The position numbers and the translations under genes were made by a program. A stretch of DNA of 40,804 nucleotides from Candidatus Cloacimonas sp. (GTDB lineage Bacteria > Cloacimonadota > Cloacimonadia > Cloacimonadales > Cloacimonadaceae), in the NCBI GenBank assembly GCA_035403355.1, contig DAONFA010000022.1:1-40804 (forward strand), given 5' to 3'. Below, piece by piece: positions 32,114 to 40,804 of this stretch. The notes below the pieces were generated by a model that saw only the letters and a list, made by a program, of their open reading frames with translations, did no database searches and had not been told where the DNA came from. Position 1 is the stretch's first letter. Each line of letters begins with the position of its first letter.

Positions 32114-35100
32114 TTACAAATTAATTTCCACCCAAATACCTAAACTGAAGATAGAAGTTCCGTCCTCGGTTTTTTTATCCGAATTTATTTCGTAGCTGCT
32201 GGTTAAGCCACCTCTGATATTGGCATCAAATTGATAAGTTGCCTGCGGTGAAATTGCCAGACGGCTGGTATTTCTATCCACTTGAGATGTCGTGCTGCCT
32301 TTGGTTTTATCCATATTACTTTCATAAGTAACCCCCAAAGAGGAGGTTAATTCGTTCTTAATATGGATTTTCTTTTTCGTAAAGGGAACAGAAAAACCTT
32401 TTGCAGCTCTAAAACTATAAGATAGATTTCCGTTCAGGGATTGCGTGTTGCTGGTTTTTAATATCTCGTAAGTATCCATATCGGTTATATTTTTGGTTTG
32501 GCTTAAGGAAAAACTGAGGTTGGTGGAAACCACTTTAAAAAGGTTTCCCGTAAAGCCCAGCAAAGGATTAAGCGCCGTTGTGAAAGATTCCTGTTTGGGC
32601 TTAATCCAATCCAGATTTCCATTTTGACGAACAGTATATTGGAAACCTGTATTGATGCGTGAACCGCTAATATATTTGCCTAAGCCCAGCAATGATTCCA
32701 TATCCATCAAGGATAAGGTTATATCGGGAAAAGTGTAACCCAGGGTTTGATTACTGGCACTGGCATACCGTCTGTTGGAAGTGATTGAACAGTTGATAAC
32801 GCTATCCACTCTGCGGGAAAAAGTTATTCCACTGCCCAAAGTGATAGTATTATCGTTGGAAACTGCTTCCAGGGAATCGTAAGGAACGGTATGCGGCAAT
32901 CCAATCTGAAAGGAAAAAGGAAACTGATTGGTTTTTCGGGCGTAATTCATCATATAGGTATTTTGGTAGGAGGCAGTAATGTTTTTCAGATTAGATAGCG
33001 CACTCACCATAATAAATACAGGATTAAAGCCGGCTCCTTTAGTTTCAGAGGTCTCTTTGGTTTCCCCTTCTTTTTCACCTTCTTTTTTTGTTTCCTCATC
33101 TTTACCTTCCGCACCAATATCCCCGATCAATTTATTCAATTCTTCTTCTGAAAGTTCAGCCAGTTTTCCTTCTGCCTCCAAGCGGGCAAGTTCCTCTTTG
33201 CGTTTTTGCATTTCTTCATCGCTGATTTGAGGTTCTCCTTCCTGTTTCATTTCTTCTTTCTTTTTTTGTTCTTCTTCTTTTTTCATCTCTTCTTTCTTTT
33301 TCTGTTCTTCTTCTTTTTTCATCTGTTCTTCATATTTCATTTTTTCTTCTTCAGTCATATCTTTTTTCGGAGCACCTTCTTCTTTATCTTTAGGAGAAAC
33401 CTCGGCAGAAGGCATTTTGCTTTTTATTTTACTTGCCCAACTGGAAAGAAGGGTGGCATTCATCAAAGTTATATTCATTCTAATAGAACGATTTGTATTA
33501 CCATCCCGCTGGTAAGTATCAACTGCCTGACTTGCTACATATTGGGTATATTTTCTTTGCGTATCCGTATATCTGGCAGATAAGGAAGAAGTGAAATTAA
33601 ATACTTGCGGCAGGTAGTTCGGGCTGTAATTTAAGCCCAAATCCTGAACATACTCAGTTTGTTTACCAATATTGATATCGTAGAGATAATCCTTTTGCAG
33701 CAGGTCTCTTTTAGTATTTAAGCGGGCAGTAGCTGTTAAATCGCTTAACAAACTCCAGGATATATTATTATCGGTAGTAATATTTCTGGTGTCTGTGGTT
33801 TGGCTGCGTTTATTCCATACCAAGCTATCAACGGTTGTTAACCGGTCCCAACTTTTGGGTTCGTTACTGCTAAAAGTGATGCTATTGCTGAAAGTATTGG
33901 GAAAGTAGCCCAAACGGTAATTCTTCAATAACCGGAAACTGGTTTTATCAGCAGGCACATTCAGGTTATAATTCAATGTTCCCCTATATGCCAAAAGGGT
34001 ATCTACAGCGGTGGAAGTGTTATTATTGGAACTTTCAATTCTACCGCTGAGGGAAGTACGATAGATTGTATATTGCAAAATTTTACTTTTCGGTGCCTGT
34101 TTTATACTGAAACCAAAATCGGCGCTGTAAGCCAAGTGTTCTGTCTTTTCAATTTCCTTCAATTCCGGATCTGCCATATTAGCTCTTAAAAGATCAGAAT
34201 TTGCTCTAAATCGGGGAGTTCCCAAAGAATAATTCCGGTTCATAGAAATAGGCATATCCAAATTCCAGGAATTGGGAAAGAGCTTATTGATGAATATTTT
34301 ATTGGTAATATTCATAGATTGAGTGCTGGTGAAAGAATTGCTGCGTCCGCGTTGAATGGTAGTATTAAAATTCTCGCTTTTATCTTCAAAATCCACATTT
34401 ATAGTAGCAACATCTGCAAAAGTTCCGCTTAAACTTAAGCGCTTGGCAATGCCAATATCTTCATAAGGATCGGCAACCCGAATATCGTCAAAATAGATTA
34501 TTCCGTTATATTCCTTGATATCCATTTGGTCAGCGTAGTAATGAGGACCGGGAACATATACCCCTAAGTAAATATCCCTTATATTAATTAAGGTGGGCTT
34601 CCCCCGATAATATTTTCCCAGCTGTCCTTCATCACCTGGAATTACATTAACCAGGGAATCGGCATCTGCAGTAGGATTAATCTCTTTGAGCGAGATCAGG
34701 TCTTGCAAATTATACTCCAATTCAATCCAATCCCGGGCATTCATTTTGGCGTTATAAGGACGAACCGGAACTCTTTGACGCACTTGATAATAGTTTAGGG
34801 AATCGGCTCCAATGCGAAAGATGATATACAACGAATCCAGATGGGAAATGGAGCCCTGAGCTGCCTCAGGATATACCCATAAGCGAATTTTATCGTAAGA
34901 CAGCAGATTTTGGGTATCCAGTATCCGTTGCCGCAGCAAACACATCTGATCGCGCTGTAAATGATTTACTTCCAAAGTTAAAGCTGATTCTGCGGATTCT
35001 TTTTTATCTTCAGTGTACCAGGTTCCTTCAGGAGATGTATAATGGGTAAAGTTCTTTTGATTGGACACGATACCGGAAATAAAACTTGTGTTTTTAGCGG

Positions 35101-38100
35101 TTAAGACAGAGGTCTCTATCAAAGGATTATAATATTGCACATAACTATTAGGAGGAGGAGCGCTCCCATATTTGAACTGGCGAATATAGTTATCCTGCCA
35201 TTTATTACCTACTACGGAAATATCGGCAATTCTAACTTTTACATCCATCTCGGAATCTGTATCTACCCATATTCGGGCATAAGAAATCTTTTGCAGAGTG
35301 GGCTGAATATTTGTTCCGGAACTATTCACTAATTGATAGTATTGCTCATCGTTAAGAGGAATCCGAAACATTCGCCATTGATTATAGGAATCTACCACTA
35401 TAGAGGAATCGGGATTGGTGAGGGAAAAAGAATAACTCAAATAGCGGTCTAAGGAATTCAGCACACCGTTTCCATCCAGGTCTTCCGTATCCAAAATTCT
35501 ATTTTCTTCCGTTCCGTTTACTCCGGAGTAATCATTTCCGCTGGCAGGATAGGCAATATCATTGGGATCGTGACCTGCCTGGTTTTTAGAAAGTCCATCC
35601 AAACCGATATCTTCACTGATGGTAAGAACTCCGTCCCTATTTACATCTTCGCTGTTTAAGACACCGTAACCGCCAAATTCAGTATAAAAATCCTCGTTAA
35701 TATCTCCCAGGTCTATATGCAATGTAACATTGGGATACATATTTGTGTTTTGATTCACTGTTTCCAGTTTGGCATAAATCTCCAGGTATTTTTTTTGAGA
35801 AAAATCAAGCTGGTTACCAAGATATTTCATAATTCCAGCCCAGCTGTGAGTTGTGGAACCTGGAATTTGCACTGCAGTCGGTTTCGCAATCATCGTAAGC
35901 ACGGTTACATATTCATCTTTTTCCTGATCCGTTAAAGTTGCTTCTGCTTCAATATCTTTTCTTTTCACATCTTTAGGATTGAACCAGTTTATGCGTCCTT
36001 TGGCGTAAGAAGTGCCATAAGGTTTACTTCCCAAAATCCAGGTATTATAGGTAACTCCTAAAGGATAGGAATCCATAATAGATTCCATATCATCAAGGTA
36101 TGCCTCTTTCTTTTTGCTTTCCGGATCGCCATAAATATTGGGCATTGTAAAAGCTACTTCTCCCGACATTGAAAGTTGTGAAGGTGCAGTAGTATTAATT
36201 AGAGGTAAGGCATCCAGCATTCGGGTAATAAATAACGGTTTGAAAGTTAATTCGCCATCAATATCTCCCATCAGCATTTCAATGTTTTCATTGCCAATTC
36301 GGGGTCGCCTGTCAGATACATTTTCACTGCGATAAATTAAAGTCCCTCCCAATTTCGTATAATCGTTAATTTTCCAGTTTGCTCTCACTCCGGCAAGGTT
36401 TTTCTGGGCAACGCTAAAGAGAGTGCGGCTTTCAAATTCTATTTCAATTTTAGCATCGGGATCTTTGCCTGCAGCAGTTAAAAAAGTTATTCTCCCAAAA
36501 TCGTAATCAACTATATAATCAATATTTTCCCGTTGTTCACTGCCATTTACTTTCACTTTCACGCTTCCTTTCAACACCCCCATTGAAGAAAGCTCTATTG
36601 CTTCTCTGCCAATTTTACCCTTAATATTAATAAAAATGCTGGTGGAGTCCTGATAGGAATATTCATCTTCATTTTCTTTCCGATAAATTATGCCATCTCC
36701 CAAGCCCTTCATTGGTTCAATAAGAGGTATAATAATCCAGCCGTTGGTTAAATTAACAGTGGCATCATCACCGTTGATAAGACCATCAGGACTACCATTG
36801 GCATTTAATCTCAGGTAATCGTTATAGGTAAAAATATCTCCAAAAACCAGATTATCAGGTAAATTGTAGTTTCGGGTTAAATCCACATTCACAGTATAAA
36901 CCTGTAATTCAAAACCGTCATTCTTAATATTGGTTCTACCCATATCGTAAATATTGCGCATTTGCAGTTGCCAGGTATTAAGTTCATCTTCCGGATCGTA
37001 GGGAATGTATTCCTGATATTTTTTGCGTAATACTTTCACATGCAGTCGGCTGGTATCAGAATTGGGAGGAGGAACCTGAACTCCATCCCTGCGTGTATAT
37101 TGCACTCCCAAAGTAGCTGTTCTATCTATGGTTTTCAAGATAGTAATAATTCCGGAGTTATAATCGGTTACAAAATCGGTTCCTTCAATCAATTCATCAT
37201 ACCAGGGCTCATAGGGTGGTCTTATATCCCCGGAATAGTAAATTGTATCTCCTTTGGCAGCTGCGGTATCATTCGTATAATTAGCATCGTCATAAAACAA
37301 GCGCACTGTTCCATTAGCCGGTAAAAAATTCTCATTCACAATCCAGGAACCGTCGGGAGCCGTTTCAATTGCGTTATTTACCCAACCGGGAGGGATATTG
37401 GAACCGGTTTTCAGCTGGAAAAGCTGATAGGGATCGTGGAGAAAATACATTGTCCTTTTAGCATATTTCCAGCTACTAACGGTAGAAGAATCCGCCTGAC
37501 TTTTACCAATATAGGTCTGAGTATTTTTCTGGCTTTCTTCTTTGCTGGCAATTACACTTAAGTCCAAATTTCCGTATTTGAATTTACTGGTGATCCCAAA
37601 AAGTCCCTGTGAACTTGCCGAATAGCTAACATAGCGGGAACCGCTTAAGGTTAAAGCAATATTTCCCCCTTCAATACTTTGGATAAATTCATCATCGTAA
37701 CCTGTATATTTTACATTAACATTGTTCATATCAAACAGTTCTTCATCCTGTTTGGAATTGTATTTAAAGTTTACGGCAATTTTATCTCCAATGGTTCCGG
37801 ATAAACGCAAATTCGTTTCCATTTCCATTTTCAGGTCAAACACATTTTTGCCCGATTCATCATAGATAGGAACCTGTTTTCTATGGGTATTGCTTGCCTG
37901 CATAGTCAGTTTCTGAGTTCCATCCAGATTTAAGCGTCCTGCAGAGGAACCTAAAACCTTTTGCATTGCTTTCGGCATCGCTATTTCCGGCAGCAAAGTA
38001 AGGTCTTTAAATAAACCGCTGCTAACTGTTTGCGTTTCTTGTTCCTGAGTTTTAAAATTGGCAAGCAGGGATTTATGAAATGCCTTCACTTGCATATTAG

Positions 38101-38521
38101 CCAGATAGCGGTCAAAACTGATAGGAACATCCGGAGTAATTTTGAAGTTATCCACTTCCACGCTCAGCAATATTTTGTTATTGGCAAAATCTACCTTTTC
38201 CTTATAAGTAGGAGCAAAAGCCGGAATTTCCAAGGGTATAGTTTTATAATAATTCATCCCCTTATTTATCTTGTAAACCTCAATCCGATTGTTAATCAGG
38301 GGATTGTAACCTGTTAAATAGAGTCGGGGATATAATGCTTGTTCTGTTAAAGGATCAAGCTGGCGTTGAATTTCCGGTTTGGGACGGAAGGGATTTACCG
38401 GAAAAATCCCTTTATGCTCAATTTTTTCTTCTTGCGGATTATTCCCTTCTGGAACTGTTTCCTTAGCCCAAAGCAGACATAAAGAGAACAGGAGCAAACA
38501 GGCAATAAACTTTTTTAGCAT
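32114..38521 (-). CDS. sprA: SprA/Sov-family giant outer-membrane protein
   Basis: SprA is the large beta-barrel translocon of the type IX secretion system (T9SS) in Bacteroidota. From ATG 38521 the product has 2135 residues: signal peptide (MLKKFIACLLLFSLCLLWA), SprA-type blocks (GLFGITSKFKYGNLDLSVIA, PPYEPWYDELIEGTDFVTDY, EAYLDDMESIMDSYPLGVTY, ISLKEINPTAD), EDLDGNG/EDVNRDG Ca-binding-like loops, and long C-terminal beta-rich sequence ending FSLGIWVEINL. Residues about 1704-1828 are a Lys/Glu/Gln-rich coiled insertion with a 12-residue tandem repeat (KKEEEQKKKEEM). It starts 4 bp after coaX. The symbol is by homology; secretion activity is inferred. Confidence 0.82.
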   Translation of the reverse strand: MLKKFIACLLLFSLCLLWAKETVPEGNNPQEEKIEHKGIFPVNPFRPKPEIQRQLDPLTEQALYPRLYLTGYNPLINNRIEVYKINKGMNYYKTIPLEIPAFAPTYKEKVDFANNKILLSVEVDNFKITPDVPISFDRYLANMQVKAFHKSLLANFKTQEQETQTVSSGLFKDLTLLPEIAMPKAMQKVLGSSAGRLNLDGTQKLTMQASNTHRKQVPIYDESGKNVFDLKMEMETNLRLSGTIGDKIAVNFKYNSKQDEELFDMNNVNVKYTGYDDEFIQSIEGGNIALTLSGSRYVSYSASSQGLFGITSKFKYGNLDLSVIASKEESQKNTQTYIGKSQADSSTVSSWKYAKRTMYFLHDPYQLFQLKTGSNIPPGWVNNAIETAPDGSWIVNENFLPANGTVRLFYDDANYTNDTAAAKGDTIYYSGDIRPPYEPWYDELIEGTDFVTDYNSGIITILKTIDRTATLGVQYTRRDGVQVPPPNSDTSRLHVKVLRKKYQEYIPYDPEDELNTWQLQMRNIYDMGRTNIKNDGFELQVYTVNVDLTRNYNLPDNLVFGDIFTYNDYLRLNANGSPDGLINGDDATVNLTNGWIIIPLIEPMKGLGDGIIYRKENEDEYSYQDSTSIFINIKGKIGREAIELSSMGVLKGSVKVKVNGSEQRENIDYIVDYDFGRITFLTAAGKDPDAKIEIEFESRTLFSVAQKNLAGVRANWKINDYTKLGGTLIYRSENVSDRRPRIGNENIEMLMGDIDGELTFKPLFITRMLDALPLINTTAPSQLSMSGEVAFTMPNIYGDPESKKKEAYLDDMESIMDSYPLGVTYNTWILGSKPYGTSYAKGRINWFNPKDVKRKDIEAEATLTDQEKDEYVTVLTMIAKPTAVQIPGSTTHSWAGIMKYLGNQLDFSQKKYLEIYAKLETVNQNTNMYPNVTLHIDLGDINEDFYTEFGGYGVLNSEDVNRDGVLTISEDIGLDGLSKNQAGHDPNDIAYPASGNDYSGVNGTEENRILDTEDLDGNGVLNSLDRYLSYSFSLTNPDSSIVVDSYNQWRMFRIPLNDEQYYQLVNSSGTNIQPTLQKISYARIWVDTDSEMDVKVRIADISVVGNKWQDNYIRQFKYGSAPPPNSYVQYYNPLIETSVLTAKNTSFISGIVSNQKNFTHYTSPEGTWYTEDKKESAESALTLEVNHLQRDQMCLLRQRILDTQNLLSYDKIRLWVYPEAAQGSISHLDSLYIIFRIGADSLNYYQVRQRVPVRPYNAKMNARDWIELEYNLQDLISLKEINPTADADSLVNVIPGDEGQLGKYYRGKPTLINIRDIYLGVYVPGPHYYADQMDIKEYNGIIYFDDIRVADPYEDIGIAKRLSLSGTFADVATINVDFEDKSENFNTTIQRGRSNSFTSTQSMNITNKIFINKLFPNSWNLDMPISMNRNYSLGTPRFRANSDLLRANMADPELKEIEKTEHLAYSADFGFSIKQAPKSKILQYTIYRTSLSGRIESSNNNTSTAVDTLLAYRGTLNYNLNVPADKTSFRLLKNYRLGYFPNTFSNSITFSSNEPKSWDRLTTVDSLVWNKRSQTTDTRNITTDNNISWSLLSDLTATARLNTKRDLLQKDYLYDINIGKQTEYVQDLGLNYSPNYLPQVFNFTSSLSARYTDTQRKYTQYVASQAVDTYQRDGNTNRSIRMNITLMNATLLSSWASKIKSKMPSAEVSPKDKEEGAPKKDMTEEEKMKYEEQMKKEEEQKKKEEMKKEEEQKKKEEMKQEGEPQISDEEMQKRKEELARLEAEGKLAELSEEELNKLIGDIGAEGKDEETKKEGEKEGETKETSETKGAGFNPVFIMVSALSNLKNITASYQNTYMMNYARKTNQFPFSFQIGLPHTVPYDSLEAVSNDNTITLGSGITFSRRVDSVINCSITSNRRYASASNQTLGYTFPDITLSLMDMESLLGLGKYISGSRINTGFQYTVRQNGNLDWIKPKQESFTTALNPLLGFTGNLFKVVSTNLSFSLSQTKNITDMDTYEILKTSNTQSLNGNLSYSFRAAKGFSVPFTKKKIHIKNELTSSLGVTYESNMDKTKGSTTSQVDRNTSRLAISPQATYQFDANIRGGLTSSYEINSDKKTEDGTSIFSLGIWVEINL

Positions 38522-38525
38522 AGAG

Positions 38526-39350
38526 TTATAATCTATTCTGTAAAACCTTGCATAAAGCCAGATAAAAACCATCCAAAGTAAGACCCTTATCCATCATATC
38601 AATGCCGTCAATATAAGGACTTACCAATTCTGCCATTCCACCGGTGAGAATTGTTTTAAATGGAGTTAGCTGTGAATATTGCTCTTTAATTTTATGCAAA
38701 AATGCATTAAGCATAAATGAATGCCCGTAAACAATTCCGGAAAGCATTGCCTCGGTTGTATTCAAACCCAATAGCTCAGAAGGTGAAACCAGCTCTATAG
38801 AATATAGTTTAGCTGCCTTATTGAACAAATTTTCCGCTCCGGTTTTCATCCCGGGAGCAATAACTGCACCTTCAAACATTCCTGTATCACTAATTAGTTC
38901 AATCGTTGTAGCTGTTCCTAAATCTATGATAATAGAACTGCTCCTGTATTTTTGCCAGGCAGCATAAGCATTGGCAATTAAATCTGCCCCAATAAAAGAA
39001 GGATTATCTACTCTGAAACTGATCCCTATTGGGCTAAGCGCATCTATTTCAATCACTTCTGCCTGAGAATATTTACTGAACAAATGTTTCCAGACCCTGG
39101 TTAGTTCCGGAACTACACTTCCTAAAGCAATATAACGAATGTCTTCCCATCCGAATTTATTTGCTGCAGATAAATTGGATGCTTGCAACAGACAGCTCAG
39201 AAGAACATAATATTCATCTGAAGTATTAACAGTGTCAGCTTTTAAGCGTGCTGTCCAAATTACTTCATTTTTTCTGTAAATGGCACAAACGATATTGGTA
39301 TTACCGATGTCCACTATTAGAACGGATTCTTGTAATAATGTATTATACAT
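38526..39350 (-). CDS. coaX: Type III pantothenate kinase
   Basis: CoaX phosphorylates pantothenate, the first step of coenzyme A synthesis. It belongs to the ASKHA fold and is unrelated to CoaA. The 274 residues include the N-terminal phosphate loop VDIGNTNIVCAIY, the substrate/metal region FIGADLIANAYAAW, IIDLGTATTIELI, EGAVIAPGMKT and the C-terminal LTGGMAELVSPYI with GLTLDGFYLAL. Length is near 260, as usual. It is the first gene of a two-gene unit with sprA; this pairing has no obvious functional logic. ATG 39350 has only a weak GGGA upstream. Confidence 0.93.
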   Translation of the reverse strand: MYNTLLQESVLIVDIGNTNIVCAIYRKNEVIWTARLKADTVNTSDEYYVLLSCLLQASNLSAANKFGWEDIRYIALGSVVPELTRVWKHLFSKYSQAEVIEIDALSPIGISFRVDNPSFIGADLIANAYAAWQKYRSSSIIIDLGTATTIELISDTGMFEGAVIAPGMKTGAENLFNKAAKLYSIELVSPSELLGLNTTEAMLSGIVYGHSFMLNAFLHKIKEQYSQLTPFKTILTGGMAELVSPYIDGIDMMDKGLTLDGFYLALCKVLQNRL

Positions 39351-39488
39351 AATCCCTGCTCAATTTCATTTCCTGTAAAGATAATAAATCAGACACACTT
39401 AATCGGATTTGTTACCTTTCTAAAACTGCATATTTCTGTCAATAGATTTCTCAACTGCTTGCTATCTAAAATTATCCAAAATTAACCA

Positions 39489-39516
39489 TTGACAGGATTA
39501 AGCATTCAGAAATAAT
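39489..39516 (+). promoter_or_regulatory. Possible promoter of the DUF3795 gene
   Basis: TTGACA (39489-39494), a 16-bp spacer and AATAAT (39511-39516). The leader to ATG 39645 would be about 120 bp. The rest of 39351-39644 shows nothing else identifiable. Confidence 0.35.
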
Positions 39517-39644
39517 GAAATCAAAATTCTTTTTTAGCTGCAGCAAAGGAAATATATAAACCATCAGACATTATCTTTTGTAGCGATTAAACAGAATTAA
39601 TATTGGTAAGAAACCGGTTTTGTAACACCGGAAGAGGAGAAAAA

Positions 39645-39977
39645 ATGAATAAAATAATCTCTGCGTGTGGAGTTGATTGTTTCAAATGTGAAGCATATCT
39701 TGCTACTCAGGATAATGATCAGGAAAGAAAAGTAGATATTGCCAAGCGTTGGAGCGAACATTATCAAGGTGAAATTCAACCCGAAGATATTAATTGTGAT
39801 GGTTGTATGAGCGAAGGAGCAAAGTTTTCATGGTGTGGATTGTGTCCCATTCGTTTATGCGTAATAGAAAATGGCTACAAAAGCTGTGCGGAATGCTCCG
39901 ATTTTCCCTGTGAAAAAAATGAATATGTTTACCAGGTAGATCCCTCAGCTAAAGAAAATATTGAAAAGATGAGATAA
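39645..39977 (+). CDS. Cys-rich DUF3795 family protein
   Basis: From ATG 39645 (after GAGGAG) the product has 110 residues and about eleven cysteines. It opens MNKIISACGVDCFKCEAYLA and continues with INCDGCMSEGAKFSWCGLCP and YKSCAECSDFPCEKN. This order of Cys clusters (CGxDCxxCxAY, CDGC, CxxCxIRxC, CxxCxxFPC) is the DUF3795 pattern, probably binding zinc or another metal. No activity is established. It is a single gene with no partner on its strand. A longer in-frame start at 39603 is less likely because it precedes the good ribosome binding site. Confidence 0.8.
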   Translation: MNKIISACGVDCFKCEAYLATQDNDQERKVDIAKRWSEHYQGEIQPEDINCDGCMSEGAKFSWCGLCPIRLCVIENGYKSCAECSDFPCEKNEYVYQVDPSAKENIEKMR

Positions 39978-39993
39978 AAGCCCTTTGGGCACA

Positions 39994-40080
39994 GAGCGGA
40001 GGGCAAAGAGCGGAGAGCTGAAGGCAGAGAGCGGAGAGCGGAGAGCGAAGAGCGGAGAGCCGAGGGCAGAGAGCGGAGAG
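39994..40080. repeat. 7-bp tandem repeat GAGCGGA, about 12 copies
   Basis: Eighty-seven bases of GAGCGGA and one-base variants follow the DUF3795 gene. The purine-rich strand is the plus strand. It is the third short-unit array in the window, with the same period as 23231-23339 but another sequence. Confidence 0.88.
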
Positions 40081-40180
40081 AATTTCCCCAAATTTTCCGA
40101 TGGGCTAATGCATCTATAGCTATAATTGTGCTGCCATAAAGGGCATTACAGACCTCTCACCTTCTAAACCTTATTTTTCC

Positions 40181-40229
40181 GAGGGGCTTACGCCGCCGTC
40201 GCTATTTTTGTGTCGCCCTAAGGGGCTTT
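40181..40229 (+). repeat. Module A repeat, copy 2
   Basis: It runs GAGGGGCTTACGCCGCCGTC to CCCTAAGGGGCTTTC, nearly identical to 7589-7636. The stretch 40081-40180 before it shows no gene. Confidence 0.75.
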
Positions 40230-40275
40230 CAGGAAAGGGAAAAAATGATAAATAATATTGTAACTTACACTAAAC

Positions 40276-40325
40276 GAGGGGCTTACGCCTCCGTCGCTAT
40301 TTTAGTGTCGCCCTAAGGGGCTTTT
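40276..40325 (+). repeat. Module A repeat, copy 3
   Basis: GAGGGGCTTACGCCTCCGTC through CCCTAAGGGGCTTTT. It is followed within 6 bp by a hairpin unit of the array-1 type, exactly the order seen at 7589-7726. Confidence 0.75.
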
Positions 40326-40330
40326 GTTCA

Positions 40331-40413
40331 GGAAGGACGACATCCTCGTCGTTCAAGCACAATAATGGGTTGACCAGGAGGTCACCATTGCGATGTCACT
40401 CTAAGGGGCTTTC
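40331..40413 (+). repeat. Single hairpin unit of array type 1
   Basis: It starts GGAAGGACGACATCCTCGTC and contains AAGCACAATAATGG, the second hairpin GGTTGACCAGGAGGTCACC, ATTGCGAT and a final CTAAGGGGCTTTC. The first stem is a hybrid of the array-1 and array-2 forms. Confidence 0.8.
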
Positions 40414-40536
40414 AGGTATTTCAACCTTCAATTAAGTACCTATAAATCAAAGCATTATCTTCTTTATGATGCTACTTTTATGTCTTTCCAATATGGATTG
40501 TTCATTAGGTCAAGGCATTAATTATGCCTTTATCTA

Positions 40537-40575
40537 CCCTTAATCACTCCTTAATAATTAACGCTTGATTAAGGG
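40537..40575. repeat. Palindromic repeat, copy 2
   Basis: CCCTTAATCACTCCTTAA, TAA and TTAACGCTTGATTAAGGG. The right arm matches the copy at 24357-24393; the left arm has drifted at about 3 positions. A smaller AAGGCAT/ATGCCTT hairpin precedes it (40512-40531). Confidence 0.65.
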
Positions 40576-40651
40576 ATGATTAACCTCTGATTTATGCCTT
40601 CCCGAGGGAGAGTTATTTGTACTAAGTTCAAACTGTTCACCTGATCCCTGA

Positions 40652-40798
40652 TGTGGATGGCAATAAAAAATGGTACGAGTTGGCAAACTAAAAGTGATAC
40701 ACTTGAAAAAAATGGGAAGACAAACTCTTCACCTTTTGCTCTATGCTGGAAAGCCCCTTAGGGCGACACTAAAATAGCGATGGTGGCGTAAGCCCCTC
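40652..40798 (-). repeat. Dispersed ~109-bp repeat copy 2 plus module A copy 4
   Basis: On the minus strand the window end reads module A (40751-40798), then the sequence that follows array 1 at 7975-8083, ending TTGCCATCCACA at 40652. It is the mirror of the left-hand locus with the hairpin units missing between the two parts. Confidence 0.8.
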
Positions 40799-40804
40799 GT
40801 AAAA

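Noticed and set aside
32979..33583. Plus-strand open frames rich in Phe/Ser opposite the SprA-like gene
   Set aside because: They are antisense shadows of the Lys/Glu-rich insertion.

Overview
This window looks like a chromosomal segment from a Gram-negative, low-to-moderate GC bacterium of the Fibrobacterota-Chlorobiota-Bacteroidota (FCB) superphylum. The best fit is Cloacimonadota (Candidatus Cloacimonas-like, amino-acid fermenting). That placement is inference: it rests on a giant SprA/Sov-family outer-membrane protein, secreted proteins with D-x-DPG repeats, an ornithine aminotransferase, and the general style of the coding and intergenic DNA. No database search was possible.

Layout. 1-2420: the tail of an unidentified + strand gene, a MITE-like repeat, two hairpins, a YccF-family membrane protein (-), a small two-helix membrane protein (-) and a stretch of decayed coding fragments. 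2421-4628 (-): a two-gene secreted-protein operon behind a near-consensus promoter; the downstream gene is split by a frameshift in a 5-base homopolymer. 4969-7452 (+): leucyl-tRNA synthetase. 7453-8311: a convergent intergenic region full of hairpin repeats. 8312-22755 (-): one continuous 14.4-kb ribosomal cluster in the order S10-spc-alpha, with secY, map, infA, rpmJ and rpoA embedded and adk absent. A 60-codon leader ORF with a perfect Shine-Dalgarno ends inside the start region of rpsJ. 23000-23400 holds two short-unit tandem repeats between divergent genes. 23456-24166 (+): a class I methyltransferase. 24785-27476 (-): an htpX / RNA uracil-C5 methyltransferase / lipoprotein operon coupled by ATGA overlaps. 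27913-31569 (+): MATE transporter, ornithine aminotransferase, era. 31570-32113: a second hairpin array. 32114-39350 (-): coaX followed by the SprA-like giant. 39645-39977 (+): a Cys-rich DUF3795 protein. 39978-40804: a third repeat region.

How the parts fit. Most genes are translation housekeeping: the ribosome, IF1, methionine aminopeptidase, SecY, the RNA polymerase alpha subunit, LeuRS, Era and an RNA methyltransferase. The envelope and secretion genes are SprA, HtpX, the lipoprotein, the beta-helix protein and the DPG-repeat protein.

The most unusual content is intergenic. Palindromic, modular repeats sit almost only between convergent genes. They include REP/BIME-like hairpins whose stems differ by compensatory changes between arrays, a second hairpin whose AGGA loop complements the TCCT loop of the first, a 118-bp element with 21-bp terminal inverted repeats, and a ~109-bp sequence repeated in inverted orientation 32 kb away.
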